Source: a virus. From it: 43,094 nucleotides of DNA. The notes under the pieces are model-generated. The model did no database searches. It had not been told where the DNA came from and saw only the letters and a program-made list of their open reading frames with translations. Numbering within the stretch: the first letter of the stretch is position 1; each line of letters begins with the position of its first letter. The stretch covers positions 1 to 43,094 of the IMG/VR virus record IMGVR_UViG_3300037189_015719; one strand, 5' to 3'. Positions 27,161 to 35,470 of the stretch are shown here, in pieces. Position numbers and translations under genes: made by a program.

Positions 27161-27501
27161 TGGCTACATATACATCAAATCAATTATATGGCTCCGGTTC
27201 AATCGGAGAAAATTTATCAGGATTAAAAACATTTACGTTTTATAATGCTGATGCTTCAACTGGTTATTTTACTTTAGAGACTATAAGAAATGCTGATGGA
27301 TTTTACAATAGTGGTTCTAAAACTAACGCAGTAGGAACATGGGTTGTGTCATCATCTATAGGATTTGTTTCATCATCTCATATAGCTTCTGCTGTTATCT
27401 CTCCAGGCACATCATCACTTACATTTACGCCAGCAGTTGCAGTTACAGGTTCGACCTATTATTTAAGAGGAGCAGGGAACTTTACCTTGATCATATCTTA
27501 A
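27160..27501 (+). CDS. Small beta-rich hypothetical protein
   Basis: 113 residues, rich in Ser, Thr, Gly and aromatic residues with no charged helices: YTSNQLYGSGSIGENLSGLK; TFTFYNADASTGYFTLETI; VAVTGSTYYLRGAGNFTLII. It looks like a small all-beta structural domain rather than an enzyme. Its composition resembles the tail fibre proteins more than the replication proteins around it. It overlaps the upstream stop by one base and is followed by the 52-base SSB leader. Function unknown; a minor virion protein embedded in this operon is possible. Confidence 0.55.
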   Translation: MATYTSNQLYGSGSIGENLSGLKTFTFYNADASTGYFTLETIRNADGFYNSGSKTNAVGTWVVSSSIGFVSSSHIASAVISPGTSSLTFTPAVAVTGSTYYLRGAGNFTLIIS

Positions 27502-27553
27502 GTTTTGATAGGCAAAACAAATTTGTTATTTTTAATTCTAAATTATATTAGTT
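27502..27553 (+). promoter_or_regulatory. SSB gene leader: hairpin plus A/U-rich tract
   Basis: The 52-base gap holds a 6-bp hairpin GTTTTG (27502-27507) / CAAAAC (27513-27518) with a 5-base loop. The palindrome AACAAATTTGTT (27516-27527) partly overlaps it, and about 25 almost G-free A/U-rich bases run to the ATG. T4 gene 32 is autoregulated by gp32 binding an A/U-rich leader behind a structured element. The same logic could apply here; this is inference. Confidence 0.35.
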
Positions 27554-28387
27554 ATGGACATTAATCTTGCAAAGCAGAAGTTAGCCGCTGCTCAAAATAA
27601 AGGGCAACAGAAGTACGAAAAAGTTGATTACAGTAAAATTTTCTTCAAACCAAAACCAGGTAAGTACCAAGTGCGTATTTTACCTAACAAGTACGACAAA
27701 ACATGGCCTATTCGTGAAGTACGATTCCATTATGGTTTTACTAAAGGACCAATTGTAGCACTTACTAATTGGGGTGAAGCTGATCCTATTGTTGATTTTG
27801 CAAAACAATTGCGTAAATCATCCGATAAGGAAGATTGGCAATTAGCTAAAAAAGTTGAACCTAAATCTCGTTATTTTGCTGCTGTAGTAGTACGTGGTGA
27901 AGAGCATTTGGGTGCTCGTTTGTGGGAATTTGGTAAGTTAACTAATGATCAACTCGTTGGTATTGCTGCCGATGATGATTATGGTGATTTTACCGACATT
28001 ACAGACGGTCGTGATTTTACAATCGAAGCAACTGAAGATATAGTTGCTGGTAGAAAAGGTATTAAATGTGCATTGAGAGTTAAACCAAAAACATCTCCTA
28101 TTTCTGAAGATGCAGTATTAGTAGAAAAAGTGCTTAATGAACAACCCGATATTCTCGGAATTAATCGTAAATATGATTACGATCAATTGAAAGATGTATT
28201 GGCTAAGTGGTTGAATCCTGAAGCAGAAGAAACAGCTACTGCAACTACTGCAACTACTACAGCTGCTGTAACAGAAGAAGATGATTTCTTAACTGAAATG
28301 AATAAGCCCGTAGCACCTGCTTATTCTTTAGAAACCAAAGCTAAAACAAGCAATGCAGATAAATTTAATGACCTTTTCAATGATTAA
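27554..28387 (+). CDS. Single-stranded DNA-binding protein (T4 gp32-like)
   Basis: 277 residues, close to gp32 (301). It coats single-stranded DNA at the fork and organises polymerase, helicase loading and UvsX recombination. The basic N-terminus (LAKQKLAAAQNKGQQKYEK) matches the cooperative-binding region. The core has PGKYQVRILPNKYD, IREVRFHYGFTKGPIVALTN and RYFAAVVVRGEEHLGARLWE strands of the OB fold. After a Thr/Ala linker comes an acidic tail ending NADKFNDLFND, the usual protein-protein contact. The His/Cys zinc site of T4 gp32 is absent, as only one Cys is visible. It is directly followed (2 bases) by UvsX. Confidence 0.85.
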   Translation: MDINLAKQKLAAAQNKGQQKYEKVDYSKIFFKPKPGKYQVRILPNKYDKTWPIREVRFHYGFTKGPIVALTNWGEADPIVDFAKQLRKSSDKEDWQLAKKVEPKSRYFAAVVVRGEEHLGARLWEFGKLTNDQLVGIAADDDYGDFTDITDGRDFTIEATEDIVAGRKGIKCALRVKPKTSPISEDAVLVEKVLNEQPDILGINRKYDYDQLKDVLAKWLNPEAEETATATTATTTAAVTEEDDFLTEMNKPVAPAYSLETKAKTSNADKFNDLFND

Positions 28388-28389
28388 TT

Positions 28390-29496
28390 ATGGCACGAAC
28401 AAAAGATAATACCTTAACATCAATAGTGTCAGAATCACTTAAAAAGTCATTTGACATTGACGCATTTAAAAAATCTAAGTTTCTAGATCAATCCTCTAAG
28501 TTTAAAAAACAAAAATGGATTCCATTCTCTTCAGCAGTGAAAGAAGCACTTTCAATTCCTGGGATTCCTATGGGTCATGTTTCTATTGCTAGAGGTGGTT
28601 CAGATACGGGTAAAACTACTTTGATGATAGAAGTAGCAGTTGCTGCTCAAAAGATGGGTGTATTGCCCATCTTTATCATCACTGAGATGAAATGGGACTT
28701 TGCTCACGCTCAAACAATGGGATTACAGCTTGAATCTATACCTGATGAAGAAACAGGTGAAATAATGAATTATAAAGGTTTCTTCTTATACGTGGATAGA
28801 GCATCACTTAATACTATTGAAGACGTAGCTGCATTTATTGCTGATATACTCGATGAACAAAAGAAAGGAAAACTACCTTATGATTTATTGTTCCTTTGGG
28901 ACTCGGTAGGATCAATTCCATGTGAAATGAGTGTTAAACAAGGCAATAACAATCCAATGTGGAACGCTGGAGCTATGGCTACTCAATTCGGTAACTTTAT
29001 TAATCAGCAATTTCCATTATCACGTAAAGAAACATCAGCTTATACTAATACATTCTTTATTATTAATAAAACAGGTGTTCAACCAGCATTAACTCCTATG
29101 TCTCAACCTCGTATGACAAATAAGGGTGGTAATGCAATGTATTGGGATGCATCAATTGTAATTACATTTGGTAATGTAACTAATAGTGGTACAAGTAAGA
29201 TTCACGCTCAACATAAGGGTAAAAAAGTTGAGTTTGCTAAACGTACTAAAATAGCAATTGATAAGATTCATGCTGACTGTGGAGTAGCAACTACATCTAC
29301 TGTAATTGTAACACCACATGGATTTATTCCTGACGATAAAGATGAAGAAAAAGCATATAAAGCAGCTCATGCATCGGAATGGTTTGGAACTAATATTAAT
29401 ATAGATGAAATCCAAATTACAGAAGATAATAGCGAATGGGAAGAGAGTAGTAAAATATCACCTATTGTGGAAATAGATAATGATGAAGTAAACTAA
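28390..29496 (+). CDS. uvsX: UvsX/RecA-like recombinase
   Basis: 368 residues, near T4 UvsX (391). An ATP-dependent strand-exchange protein for recombination-dependent replication and repair. Walker A is GGSDTGKTT (residues 69-77). A RecA-type core follows, with IFIITEMKWDFAHAQTMGLQ, a Walker B-like strand LLFLWDSVGSIP, and the loop QPRMTNKGGNAMYWDASIVI. The C-terminus is acidic (EDNSEWEESSKISPIVEIDN). It sits between SSB and exonuclease genes in a run with 2-3 base spacers. Confidence 0.92.
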   Translation: MARTKDNTLTSIVSESLKKSFDIDAFKKSKFLDQSSKFKKQKWIPFSSAVKEALSIPGIPMGHVSIARGGSDTGKTTLMIEVAVAAQKMGVLPIFIITEMKWDFAHAQTMGLQLESIPDEETGEIMNYKGFFLYVDRASLNTIEDVAAFIADILDEQKKGKLPYDLLFLWDSVGSIPCEMSVKQGNNNPMWNAGAMATQFGNFINQQFPLSRKETSAYTNTFFIINKTGVQPALTPMSQPRMTNKGGNAMYWDASIVITFGNVTNSGTSKIHAQHKGKKVEFAKRTKIAIDKIHADCGVATTSTVIVTPHGFIPDDKDEEKAYKAAHASEWFGTNINIDEIQITEDNSEWEESSKISPIVEIDNDEVN

Positions 29497-29499
29497 AAT

Positions 29500-30525
29500 A
29501 TGAGTAAAAAATATCATGAACTCTTATCCAACATACAACCAGATATACGAAAAGAATTCAATTCAATTCTAATAGTAGACGCATTCAATACGTTTTTGAG
29601 AAACTTTACTATGATTAACCACATAAATCCTGACGGGCACCATATTGGTGCCCTCACAGGATTTCTAAAATCAGTAGGTTATGCTATTCGTGTATGTGAT
29701 CCAACTAAAGTAGTTATTGTATTTGATGGTGTTGGAAGTTCAAACGCAAGACGAAATTTATTCCCTGAGTATAAAGCAAATAGAAATGCTAATCGCATGA
29801 CTAACTACTCTATATTTACTTCTAAAGAAGAAGAAACAGAGAGTATTAATAATCAAATGGAACGTTTAATCCAATACTTAAAATGTCTACCAGTTACTAT
29901 TATCGGTATTGATAGTTTAGAAGCAGACGATATTATTGGTTATTTATCTTCACGATTTGCCGATTATGAAGAAACTCAAAGAGTAACTATTATGTCTGCT
30001 GATAAAGATTTTCTTCAATTAGTAAGTGATAAAACACACGTTTATTCTCCAACTAAAAAGAAAATATATACTCCAAAAGATGTACTAGAAGAATATAATG
30101 TTAGCAGTACTAATTTTATTAATTATAAAATACTATTAGGAGATCAATCAGATAATATACCTGGGATAGATGGTATTGGGCCAAAAAAGCTTATTAAATT
30201 ATTTCCAGAGCTAATAAATGATCATAGAATTACTCTAGAGAATATAATAAAAAAATCAGCTGAATCAATTAATGAAAATAAGCTATATTTGTCTGTTATA
30301 GAAAGAAGACAGCAATTATTAATTAATGAAAAACTAATGTCTTTGGATGGAAGTTTCTTATCACCAGAGAATAAACAGCTAGTGAAAGACGCTTTTAATA
30401 GTTCTTATGAGTTAAATATACCTATATTTGTTCAAATGTATCATAATGACAAGTTAGGAGAAAGTATTCCTAATGTACAGTCATGGATCTTACAACTGTT
30501 TGGTTATCTAAATTCTTTTAAATAA
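29500..30525 (+). CDS. FEN-family 5'-3' exonuclease (T4 RNase H-like)
   Basis: 341 residues, close to T4 RNase H (305). It removes RNA primers and 5' flaps on the lagging strand. The PIN-like nuclease domain shows ILIVDAFNTFLRNF (first metal Asp), VVIVFDGVGSSNARRNLFPE followed by YKANRN, the acidic LEADDIIGYL, and the MSADKDFLQLV segment. The helix-hairpin-helix region is LLGDQSDNIPGIDGIGPKKL. These are the full set of signature segments of the 5' nuclease superfamily. It is 3 bases after uvsX and 18 bases before the helicase, inside the replication operon. Confidence 0.9.
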   Translation: MSKKYHELLSNIQPDIRKEFNSILIVDAFNTFLRNFTMINHINPDGHHIGALTGFLKSVGYAIRVCDPTKVVIVFDGVGSSNARRNLFPEYKANRNANRMTNYSIFTSKEEETESINNQMERLIQYLKCLPVTIIGIDSLEADDIIGYLSSRFADYEETQRVTIMSADKDFLQLVSDKTHVYSPTKKKIYTPKDVLEEYNVSSTNFINYKILLGDQSDNIPGIDGIGPKKLIKLFPELINDHRITLENIIKKSAESINENKLYLSVIERRQQLLINEKLMSLDGSFLSPENKQLVKDAFNSSYELNIPIFVQMYHNDKLGESIPNVQSWILQLFGYLNSFK

Positions 30526-30543
30526 ATTTATAAAAAGTTACGA

Positions 30544-31914
30544 ATGACAACTCTTCAAAAATTATCAACGTATGGTGCTGTATTTCAATTAAAAGTATTA
30601 GGAGCTCTACTTACACAACGACAATTTCTACTTAATATTATTGATTCGCTTGATTCTGATTATTTCGAATCAAGTGCTCATAAGTGGGTTATAGAATATA
30701 TTCAAAAATATTTTAGTGAATACCACACTACACCTACAGTAGAAACAATGTCTATTGAAGTAAAGAAAATTGATAATGAAGTATTAAAAATATCAATAAC
30801 AGAGACACTTAGAGAAGCTTATAAATTATCAGATCAGAGTGATTTAGAATGGGTTGAAACTGAATTTAGTACCTTCTGCCGTAACCAACAAGTAAAAAAA
30901 GCAATTTTAAATTCAGTTAGTTTACTTGAAATAAACGATTTTGATAGTATATTTCAATTAATTAGTAAAGCAGTTAAAGCAGGTGAAGATAAAACAGTAG
31001 GCCTAGATTATAATTTAGATATTGAAGCTAGATACCGTGAAGATGATAGAAACACAATTCCATTTCCTTGGGCTACATTTAATGATTTAACACAAGGTGG
31101 TTATGGTAAAGGTGATTTAGTACTTGTATTTGGCAATCCAGGCGGCGGTAAATCATGGGCTGTAACAGCAATGGGTGCATATGCTGCTGCTTTAGGATTT
31201 AATGTAGTACATTATTCACTTGAATTAGGTGAAGGATATATAGGTAAAAGATACGATGCTGTATTTTCTAGTATTGAAGTAGATAAATTACATTTACATC
31301 GTAAAGAAGTAGATGAAATAGTAGGTAAAGTAAAGGGTAAAGTAATTATTAAAGAATACCCACCTAAAAGAGCATCATTCGATACCATTGAATCACATCT
31401 TCAACAACTTGAACACCAAAATAACTTCAAACCAGACTTAATCATTATTGATTATCTTGATTACATGCGTACACGTTCAAGAAAAGATCGTAAAGAAGAA
31501 ATCGATGATGTTTATATAGCAGCTAAATCATTTGCTAAGGAAAAAGGTATTCCTATTGTATCACCTTCACAAGCAAATAGAGGAGCAGCAAAATCTGATA
31601 TTATTGAAGGTGATAATGCAGCAGGTTCATATGAAAAAATAATGATTGGTGATATTATTTTATCTTTAGCACGTAAACGTAAAGATAAAGTTGAAGGTAC
31701 TGGTAAATGGCATATTATGAAAAATAGATATGGTGCTGATGGTTTAACTTTTAAATCTAAAATTAATACTTCAAACGGTTTTATTGAAGTAGATGATAAT
31801 CCAATTGACGATGATGAAATAGAAACAAATAGTAAAACAGTAAATAATTTTTCGGATGTTGATGTTGAAGAAAGACAAATACTCCAAAAGAAATTTTTTA
31901 AGCTTGAACAATAA
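30544..31914 (+). CDS. Replicative DNA helicase (T4 gp41/DnaB-like)
   Basis: 456 residues, almost the length of T4 gp41 (475). A hexameric 5'-3' helicase that unwinds the fork and recruits primase. The N-terminal ~150 residues form the helical collar domain. The RecA-like domain begins at GGYGKGDLVLVFG, with Walker A GNPGGGKS (residues 197-204). Walker B is DLIIIDYLDYM; a sensor segment follows (IPIVSPSQANRGAA), and the arginine-finger region lies near LSLARKRKDK. The C-terminal tail is acidic. No primase gene is visible in the window. Confidence 0.92.
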   Translation: MTTLQKLSTYGAVFQLKVLGALLTQRQFLLNIIDSLDSDYFESSAHKWVIEYIQKYFSEYHTTPTVETMSIEVKKIDNEVLKISITETLREAYKLSDQSDLEWVETEFSTFCRNQQVKKAILNSVSLLEINDFDSIFQLISKAVKAGEDKTVGLDYNLDIEARYREDDRNTIPFPWATFNDLTQGGYGKGDLVLVFGNPGGGKSWAVTAMGAYAAALGFNVVHYSLELGEGYIGKRYDAVFSSIEVDKLHLHRKEVDEIVGKVKGKVIIKEYPPKRASFDTIESHLQQLEHQNNFKPDLIIIDYLDYMRTRSRKDRKEEIDDVYIAAKSFAKEKGIPIVSPSQANRGAAKSDIIEGDNAAGSYEKIMIGDIILSLARKRKDKVEGTGKWHIMKNRYGADGLTFKSKINTSNGFIEVDDNPIDDDEIETNSKTVNNFSDVDVEERQILQKKFFKLEQ

Positions 31915-31918
31915 TACT

Positions 31919-31926
31919 ATATTTAT
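31919..31926 (+). promoter_or_regulatory. ATATTTAT box before thioredoxin
   Basis: Lies 20 bases before the ATG at 31947, in the 32-base gap after the helicase. If the octamer is a promoter, it would drive the thioredoxin-reductase pair. Confidence 0.3.
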
Positions 31927-31946
31927 CACCCCAAAATAAAAAGATT

Positions 31947-32207
31947 ATGATAATAGTAAAAAAATTCTTTGCAAAATGGTGTCAACCATGTCGCCAATTA
32001 GCTCCTTTATTTACTGAAATAGAAAAATCATTCCCAAATGTTTCGTTTGAAACTATTGATGTAGATGTATCACCTGAAGAAGTACAAAATCATTCTATAA
32101 CTAGCGTACCAACAGTTATAATTTTTAAAAATGGAGCCGCTAAGCAGCGCTATGTAGGTATACAGCCAAAATCTACATACATAGATACTATCAATTCACT
32201 TATTTAA
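31947..32207 (+). CDS. Thioredoxin
   Basis: 86 residues, a trimmed thioredoxin fold. The active site is W11-C12-Q13-P14-C15, differing from the usual WCGPC only by Gln for Gly. The cis-proline segment SVPTVIIFKNG is present, followed by a short C-terminal helix. It would reduce disulfides in the cytoplasm. The next gene, 19 bases downstream, is a ribonucleotide reductase that needs such a reductant, so the pairing is functional. Shorter than E. coli thioredoxin (108) because the first beta-alpha unit is missing, as in many phage versions. Confidence 0.9.
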   Translation: MIIVKKFFAKWCQPCRQLAPLFTEIEKSFPNVSFETIDVDVSPEEVQNHSITSVPTVIIFKNGAAKQRYVGIQPKSTYIDTINSLI

Positions 32208-32226
32208 GATTTAAAATAGATATAAA

Positions 32227-34077
32227 ATGGACGTAACGCAAGAGATCCTTAGTGATATTACTACTTACATGAAATATAGTAAGTATGTACCTGAAAAACA
32301 GAGAAGAGAGACATGGTATGAGTTAGTAACTCGAAATAAAGAAATGCATCAAGAAAAATTTCCTCAATTAAAAGATGAAATCGAAGAAGCTTATAAATTG
32401 GTCTATGCTAAAAAAGTATTACCATCAATGCGTTCACTGCAATTTGCAGGAAAACCCATTGAACTTAATAATACTCGTATATTTAATTGTTCTTTTCTCC
32501 CTATTGATGATTGGAGATCATTTAGCGAAATAATGTTTTTGCTTTTAAGTGGATGTGGAGTAGGATATAGCGTTCAGAATCATCATATAGATAAATTACC
32601 TGAAATTACTATTCCTATTAAAACAAAGCGTTATTTAGTAGGTGATAGTATTGAAGGATGGGCTGATGCTGTTCGTATGCTTTGTAAAGCATACTTTCAA
32701 GGAGCACCACTTCCATTATTTGATTTTAGAGATATTCGTCCTAAAGGGGCTCAATTAATTACTGTAGGCGGTAAAGCACCTGGCCCAGAACCACTTAAAG
32801 AATGTTTATTTAATCTTCAAAAAGTATTTGATAGAAAGAAAAACGGCGATAGATTATCATCAATCGAAGCACATGATATAGCTTGCCATATTGCAGATGC
32901 TGTATTAAGTGGTGGTATTAGAAGAGCAGCATTGATTTCATTGTTTGATTTAGATGATGAAGAAATGTTGACATGTAAGTTTGGTAATTGGTGGGAAGAA
33001 AATCCACAACGTGGTCGTGCTAATAACTCTGCTGTTGTATTACGCCATAAAATAGATGAAGAAGAATTCTTTAAATTATGGAAAAAAATTGAATTAAGTA
33101 ATAGTGGTGAACCTGGTATTTACTTTAGTAATGATAAAGATTGGGGTACTAATCCATGCTGTGAAATTGCTTTACGTTCATACCAATTCTGTAATTTATG
33201 TGAAATCAATGCATCTAATGTTGAATCACAAGAAGATTTAAATGAACGAGTTAAAGTAGCATCTTTTATTGGTACTTTACAAGCATCATATACTAACTTT
33301 CATTATTTGAGAGATATATGGCAAAAAACAACTGAAAAAGATGCTTTACTTGGTGTAGGAATGACAGGTATTGGATCAGGAGCAGTATTAAAATATAATT
33401 TGAAAGAAGCAGCAGATGTAGCTAAAGAAGAAAACGAACGAGTAGCTGAATTGATTAGTATTAATAAAGCAGCTCGTGTAACTACAGTTAAACCATCAGG
33501 TACTAGCTCATTAGTATTAGGTACATCAAGTGGTATTCACGCTTGGCATAATGACTATTATATTCGCCGTATTCGTGTAGGTAAAAACGAAGCTATCTAC
33601 TCTTACTTAGCTATTAATCATCCAGAATTAGTTGAAGATGATTTCTTCAAACCAACAATTCAAGCTATAATTTCAGTACCTCAGAAAGCACCAGAAGGTT
33701 CTATCTTAAGAACTGAAAATGTAATTGATATGCTTGAGCGTGTTAAGAAATTCAATACACAATGGGTTAAAAAAGGACATCGCAAAGGAGCAAATACAAA
33801 TAACGTATCAGCAACTGTATCAATTAAAGAAGGTGAATGGGAAGAAGTAGGTAAATGGATGTGGGAAAATAAAGAAACATTTAATGGTTTATCTGTATTG
33901 CCTTATTTTGGAGGTACTTATATACAAAGCCCTTATGAAGATTGTACTAAAGAACAATTTGAAGAAATGGTAACTCATTTACATGGTATTGATCTTACTA
34001 AAGTAGTTGAATTTAGTGATGAAACTGCTTTAATGGATCAAGCAGCATGCAGTGGTGGAGCGTGCGAAATAGTATAA
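32227..34077 (+). CDS. Class II (B12-dependent) ribonucleotide reductase
   Basis: 616 residues, a monomeric RTPR-like enzyme that reduces ribonucleotides using adenosylcobalamin. Key segments are FNCSFLPI (Cys88, one of the disulfide pair), NPCCEIALRSYQFCNLCEIN (probable thiyl radical Cys311 and second disulfide Cys322), the substrate-binding loop TVKPSGTSSLVLGTSSGI, and the C-terminal redox pair CSGGACEIV (Cys608, Cys613). There is no small-subunit gene, ferredoxin-type activator or glycyl radical motif nearby, which also argues for class II. No N-terminal ATP-cone is apparent. Paired with thioredoxin upstream; one base separates it from the DUF5522-like gene. Confidence 0.88.
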   Translation: MDVTQEILSDITTYMKYSKYVPEKQRRETWYELVTRNKEMHQEKFPQLKDEIEEAYKLVYAKKVLPSMRSLQFAGKPIELNNTRIFNCSFLPIDDWRSFSEIMFLLLSGCGVGYSVQNHHIDKLPEITIPIKTKRYLVGDSIEGWADAVRMLCKAYFQGAPLPLFDFRDIRPKGAQLITVGGKAPGPEPLKECLFNLQKVFDRKKNGDRLSSIEAHDIACHIADAVLSGGIRRAALISLFDLDDEEMLTCKFGNWWEENPQRGRANNSAVVLRHKIDEEEFFKLWKKIELSNSGEPGIYFSNDKDWGTNPCCEIALRSYQFCNLCEINASNVESQEDLNERVKVASFIGTLQASYTNFHYLRDIWQKTTEKDALLGVGMTGIGSGAVLKYNLKEAADVAKEENERVAELISINKAARVTTVKPSGTSSLVLGTSSGIHAWHNDYYIRRIRVGKNEAIYSYLAINHPELVEDDFFKPTIQAIISVPQKAPEGSILRTENVIDMLERVKKFNTQWVKKGHRKGANTNNVSATVSIKEGEWEEVGKWMWENKETFNGLSVLPYFGGTYIQSPYEDCTKEQFEEMVTHLHGIDLTKVVEFSDETALMDQAACSGGACEIV

Positions 34078-34078
34078 T

Positions 34079-34276
34079 ATGGCTGAATTTATAAAAGATA
34101 TTCATTATTATATGGATGATACGAGGGTAGTATTTACTGCCCTCTATCATATCGAACGTGGTTATTGTTGTGGGAATAAATGTAAACATTGTCCATATGA
34201 TCCAAAATATAAAAAAGAAAATAAGGCTTTGGCAAAAGAATTTATTAACTTAAACCCAGAATATAAAAATAAATGA
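34079..34276 (+). CDS. DUF5522-like Cys-rich small protein
   Basis: 65 residues with VVFTALYHIERGYCCGNKCK followed by HCPYDPKY. The CCGNKCKHCPY motif (four closely spaced Cys and a His) is the signature I associate with the DUF5522 family, common in Bacteroidota. It looks like a small metal-binding protein; biochemical function is unknown. One base after the reductase stop and overlapping the next gene by 4 bases (ATGA), so it belongs to the same operon. Presence in a phage may reflect capture from a Bacteroidota host. Confidence 0.7.
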   Translation: MAEFIKDIHYYMDDTRVVFTALYHIERGYCCGNKCKHCPYDPKYKKENKALAKEFINLNPEYKNK

Positions 34277-34599
34277 AATTACTCTTAGCTAAGTTAGATA
34301 AAGAAATAAATAGTTACGCATACGCTGCTACTCATCATATAATAAAAACATCAAAAGATTTATTAAAATCAGAAGAAGAACAATATAAACAAATAAATAA
34401 TATTTTTACAAAAGTAATACAAATGAATCCAGATAAAATACATAAACGAGTACTTGAAATACAAGATAATTTAGATTCAACACCAGATGAAAATAAAATA
34501 GAAATGTTAAATGAAATATTAAATATGGTGTCTCAAATAGAGCAATCACTGTCAGAAGTAAAAATAGATATAGAATCTCTTAATAATGAAAATGAATAA
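34273..34599 (+). CDS. Helical hypothetical protein, 108 residues
   Basis: An almost entirely helical, Lys/Glu/Asn-rich protein with no Cys and no enzymatic motif: LLLAKLDKEINSYAYAATHH; NIFTKVIQMNPDKIHKRVLE; MLNEILNMVSQIEQSLSEVK. The second half is a probable coiled coil. Start overlaps the upstream stop (ATGA), indicating coupled translation. Function unknown. Confidence 0.6.
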   Translation: MKLLLAKLDKEINSYAYAATHHIIKTSKDLLKSEEEQYKQINNIFTKVIQMNPDKIHKRVLEIQDNLDSTPDENKIEMLNEILNMVSQIEQSLSEVKIDIESLNNENE

Positions 34600-34602
34600 A
34601 AA

Positions 34603-34815
34603 ATGAAATCTTATCTAGAAGCTTTGTTCACATTTGCCGGAATTATAGGAATACTTGCTATTGTACTTGGACTTCCTGTTATGTTACTATGGAATTGGTT
34701 AATACCTTCAATTTTTGGACTTACTAAAATAACACTTTGGCAAGCAATAGGTATTAATATTTTATGTACTATTTTATTTGGAAATCATAATAGTAAATTA
34801 AATAGTGAAAAATAA
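34603..34815 (+). CDS. Small membrane protein
   Basis: 70 residues with two hydrophobic segments, ALFTFAGIIGILAIVLGLPV (running on into MLLW) and WQAIGINILCTILFG, separated by a short loop containing NWLIPSIFGL. It ends in a polar tail (NHNSKLNSEK). This is a two-pass inner membrane protein by composition. It lies between the coiled-coil gene and QueD. It might act in lysis, superinfection exclusion or host takeover; nothing in the sequence decides this. Confidence 0.6.
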   Translation: MKSYLEALFTFAGIIGILAIVLGLPVMLLWNWLIPSIFGLTKITLWQAIGINILCTILFGNHNSKLNSEK

Positions 34816-34821
34816 AATAAT

Positions 34822-35286
34822 ATGAGTAAATTTATATCAACAAAATTGTTTGACGGTTTTAGTTGTGTATTCCGTCAATGGAAAGCAGAAGGAACACATT
34901 GTCGTTTTTTACATGGTTATGGGATATCATTTAGAGTATGGTTTGAAGGTGAATTAGATGAGCGTAATTGGGTTTGGGATTTTGGACATGCTAAGCGATC
35001 ACAATACAAAATAGATGGATTAAGTCCTAAAGAGTGGATGGATTATATGTTTGATCATACTACAATTATAGCAGAAGATGATCCTGGAATTGGTGGATTT
35101 AAAACAATGGATCAATTAGGTATTATTCAATTAAGGATAATTCCCGCTGTTGGGTGTGAGAAGTTTGCTGAGTATATTTATAATAAACTTAATCCATGGG
35201 TTATAAGTGATTCTAATGGAAGAGTTAAGATAAAACAAGTGGAAGTAAGAGAACATGAAAAAAATACCGCTATATATGAAGAATAG
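34822..35286 (+). CDS. queD: 6-carboxytetrahydropterin synthase-like protein (QueD family)
   Basis: 154 residues, T-fold. QueD converts dihydroneopterin triphosphate into 6-carboxytetrahydropterin, the second step of 7-deazaguanine synthesis. Visible elements are THCRFLHGYG with candidate catalytic Cys27 and zinc ligand His31, DFGHAK, FDHTTII (His79), and the C-terminal Glu segment VREHEKNTA (Glu144). It departs from the usual form: the HGH zinc motif reads HGY, and the FxAAH His is replaced in FSCVFRQW. This FRQW...HCxFLHGY form resembles other phage QueD-like proteins. FolE, QueE, QueC and DpdA in the same cluster support the role. Confidence 0.8.
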   Translation: MSKFISTKLFDGFSCVFRQWKAEGTHCRFLHGYGISFRVWFEGELDERNWVWDFGHAKRSQYKIDGLSPKEWMDYMFDHTTIIAEDDPGIGGFKTMDQLGIIQLRIIPAVGCEKFAEYIYNKLNPWVISDSNGRVKIKQVEVREHEKNTAIYEE

Positions 35287-35470
35287 AAAAAAACATATAT
35301 ACCCACATTATACTGAAGGACACTGGGATGAAACTGATATTAAAATAGATGTGTCTACTTATAAAAAAATAAATAAATGGACTAAAAAGTATGCTAAAGC
35401 ATCTAATTGGTTAGGTAAGTGGTATTGTCAAATTCAAATTGATAAATTAAAAAAGAAAATATCGTTATGA
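35255..35470 (+). CDS. Small basic hypothetical protein
   Basis: 71 residues, strongly basic (many Lys), with aromatic residues: HIYPHYTEGHWDETDIKIDV; YAKASNWLGKWYCQIQIDKL. The listed start overlaps QueD by 32 bases and has AAGAG just upstream. A second Met at 35276 would reduce the overlap to 11 bases and give 64 residues. The end overlaps the DpdA-like gene by 4 bases (ATGA). Placed between QueD and DpdA, so it may serve the DNA modification pathway, but there is no motif to say how. Confidence 0.55.
   Translation: MKKIPLYMKNRKKHIYPHYTEGHWDETDIKIDVSTYKKINKWTKKYAKASNWLGKWYCQIQIDKLKKKISL

Noticed and set aside
27339-27551. 70-codon + strand frame overlapping the 27160 gene and the SSB leader
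   Set aside because: Out of frame with a better-supported gene; the product is Tyr/Ile/Ser-rich without coherent features.
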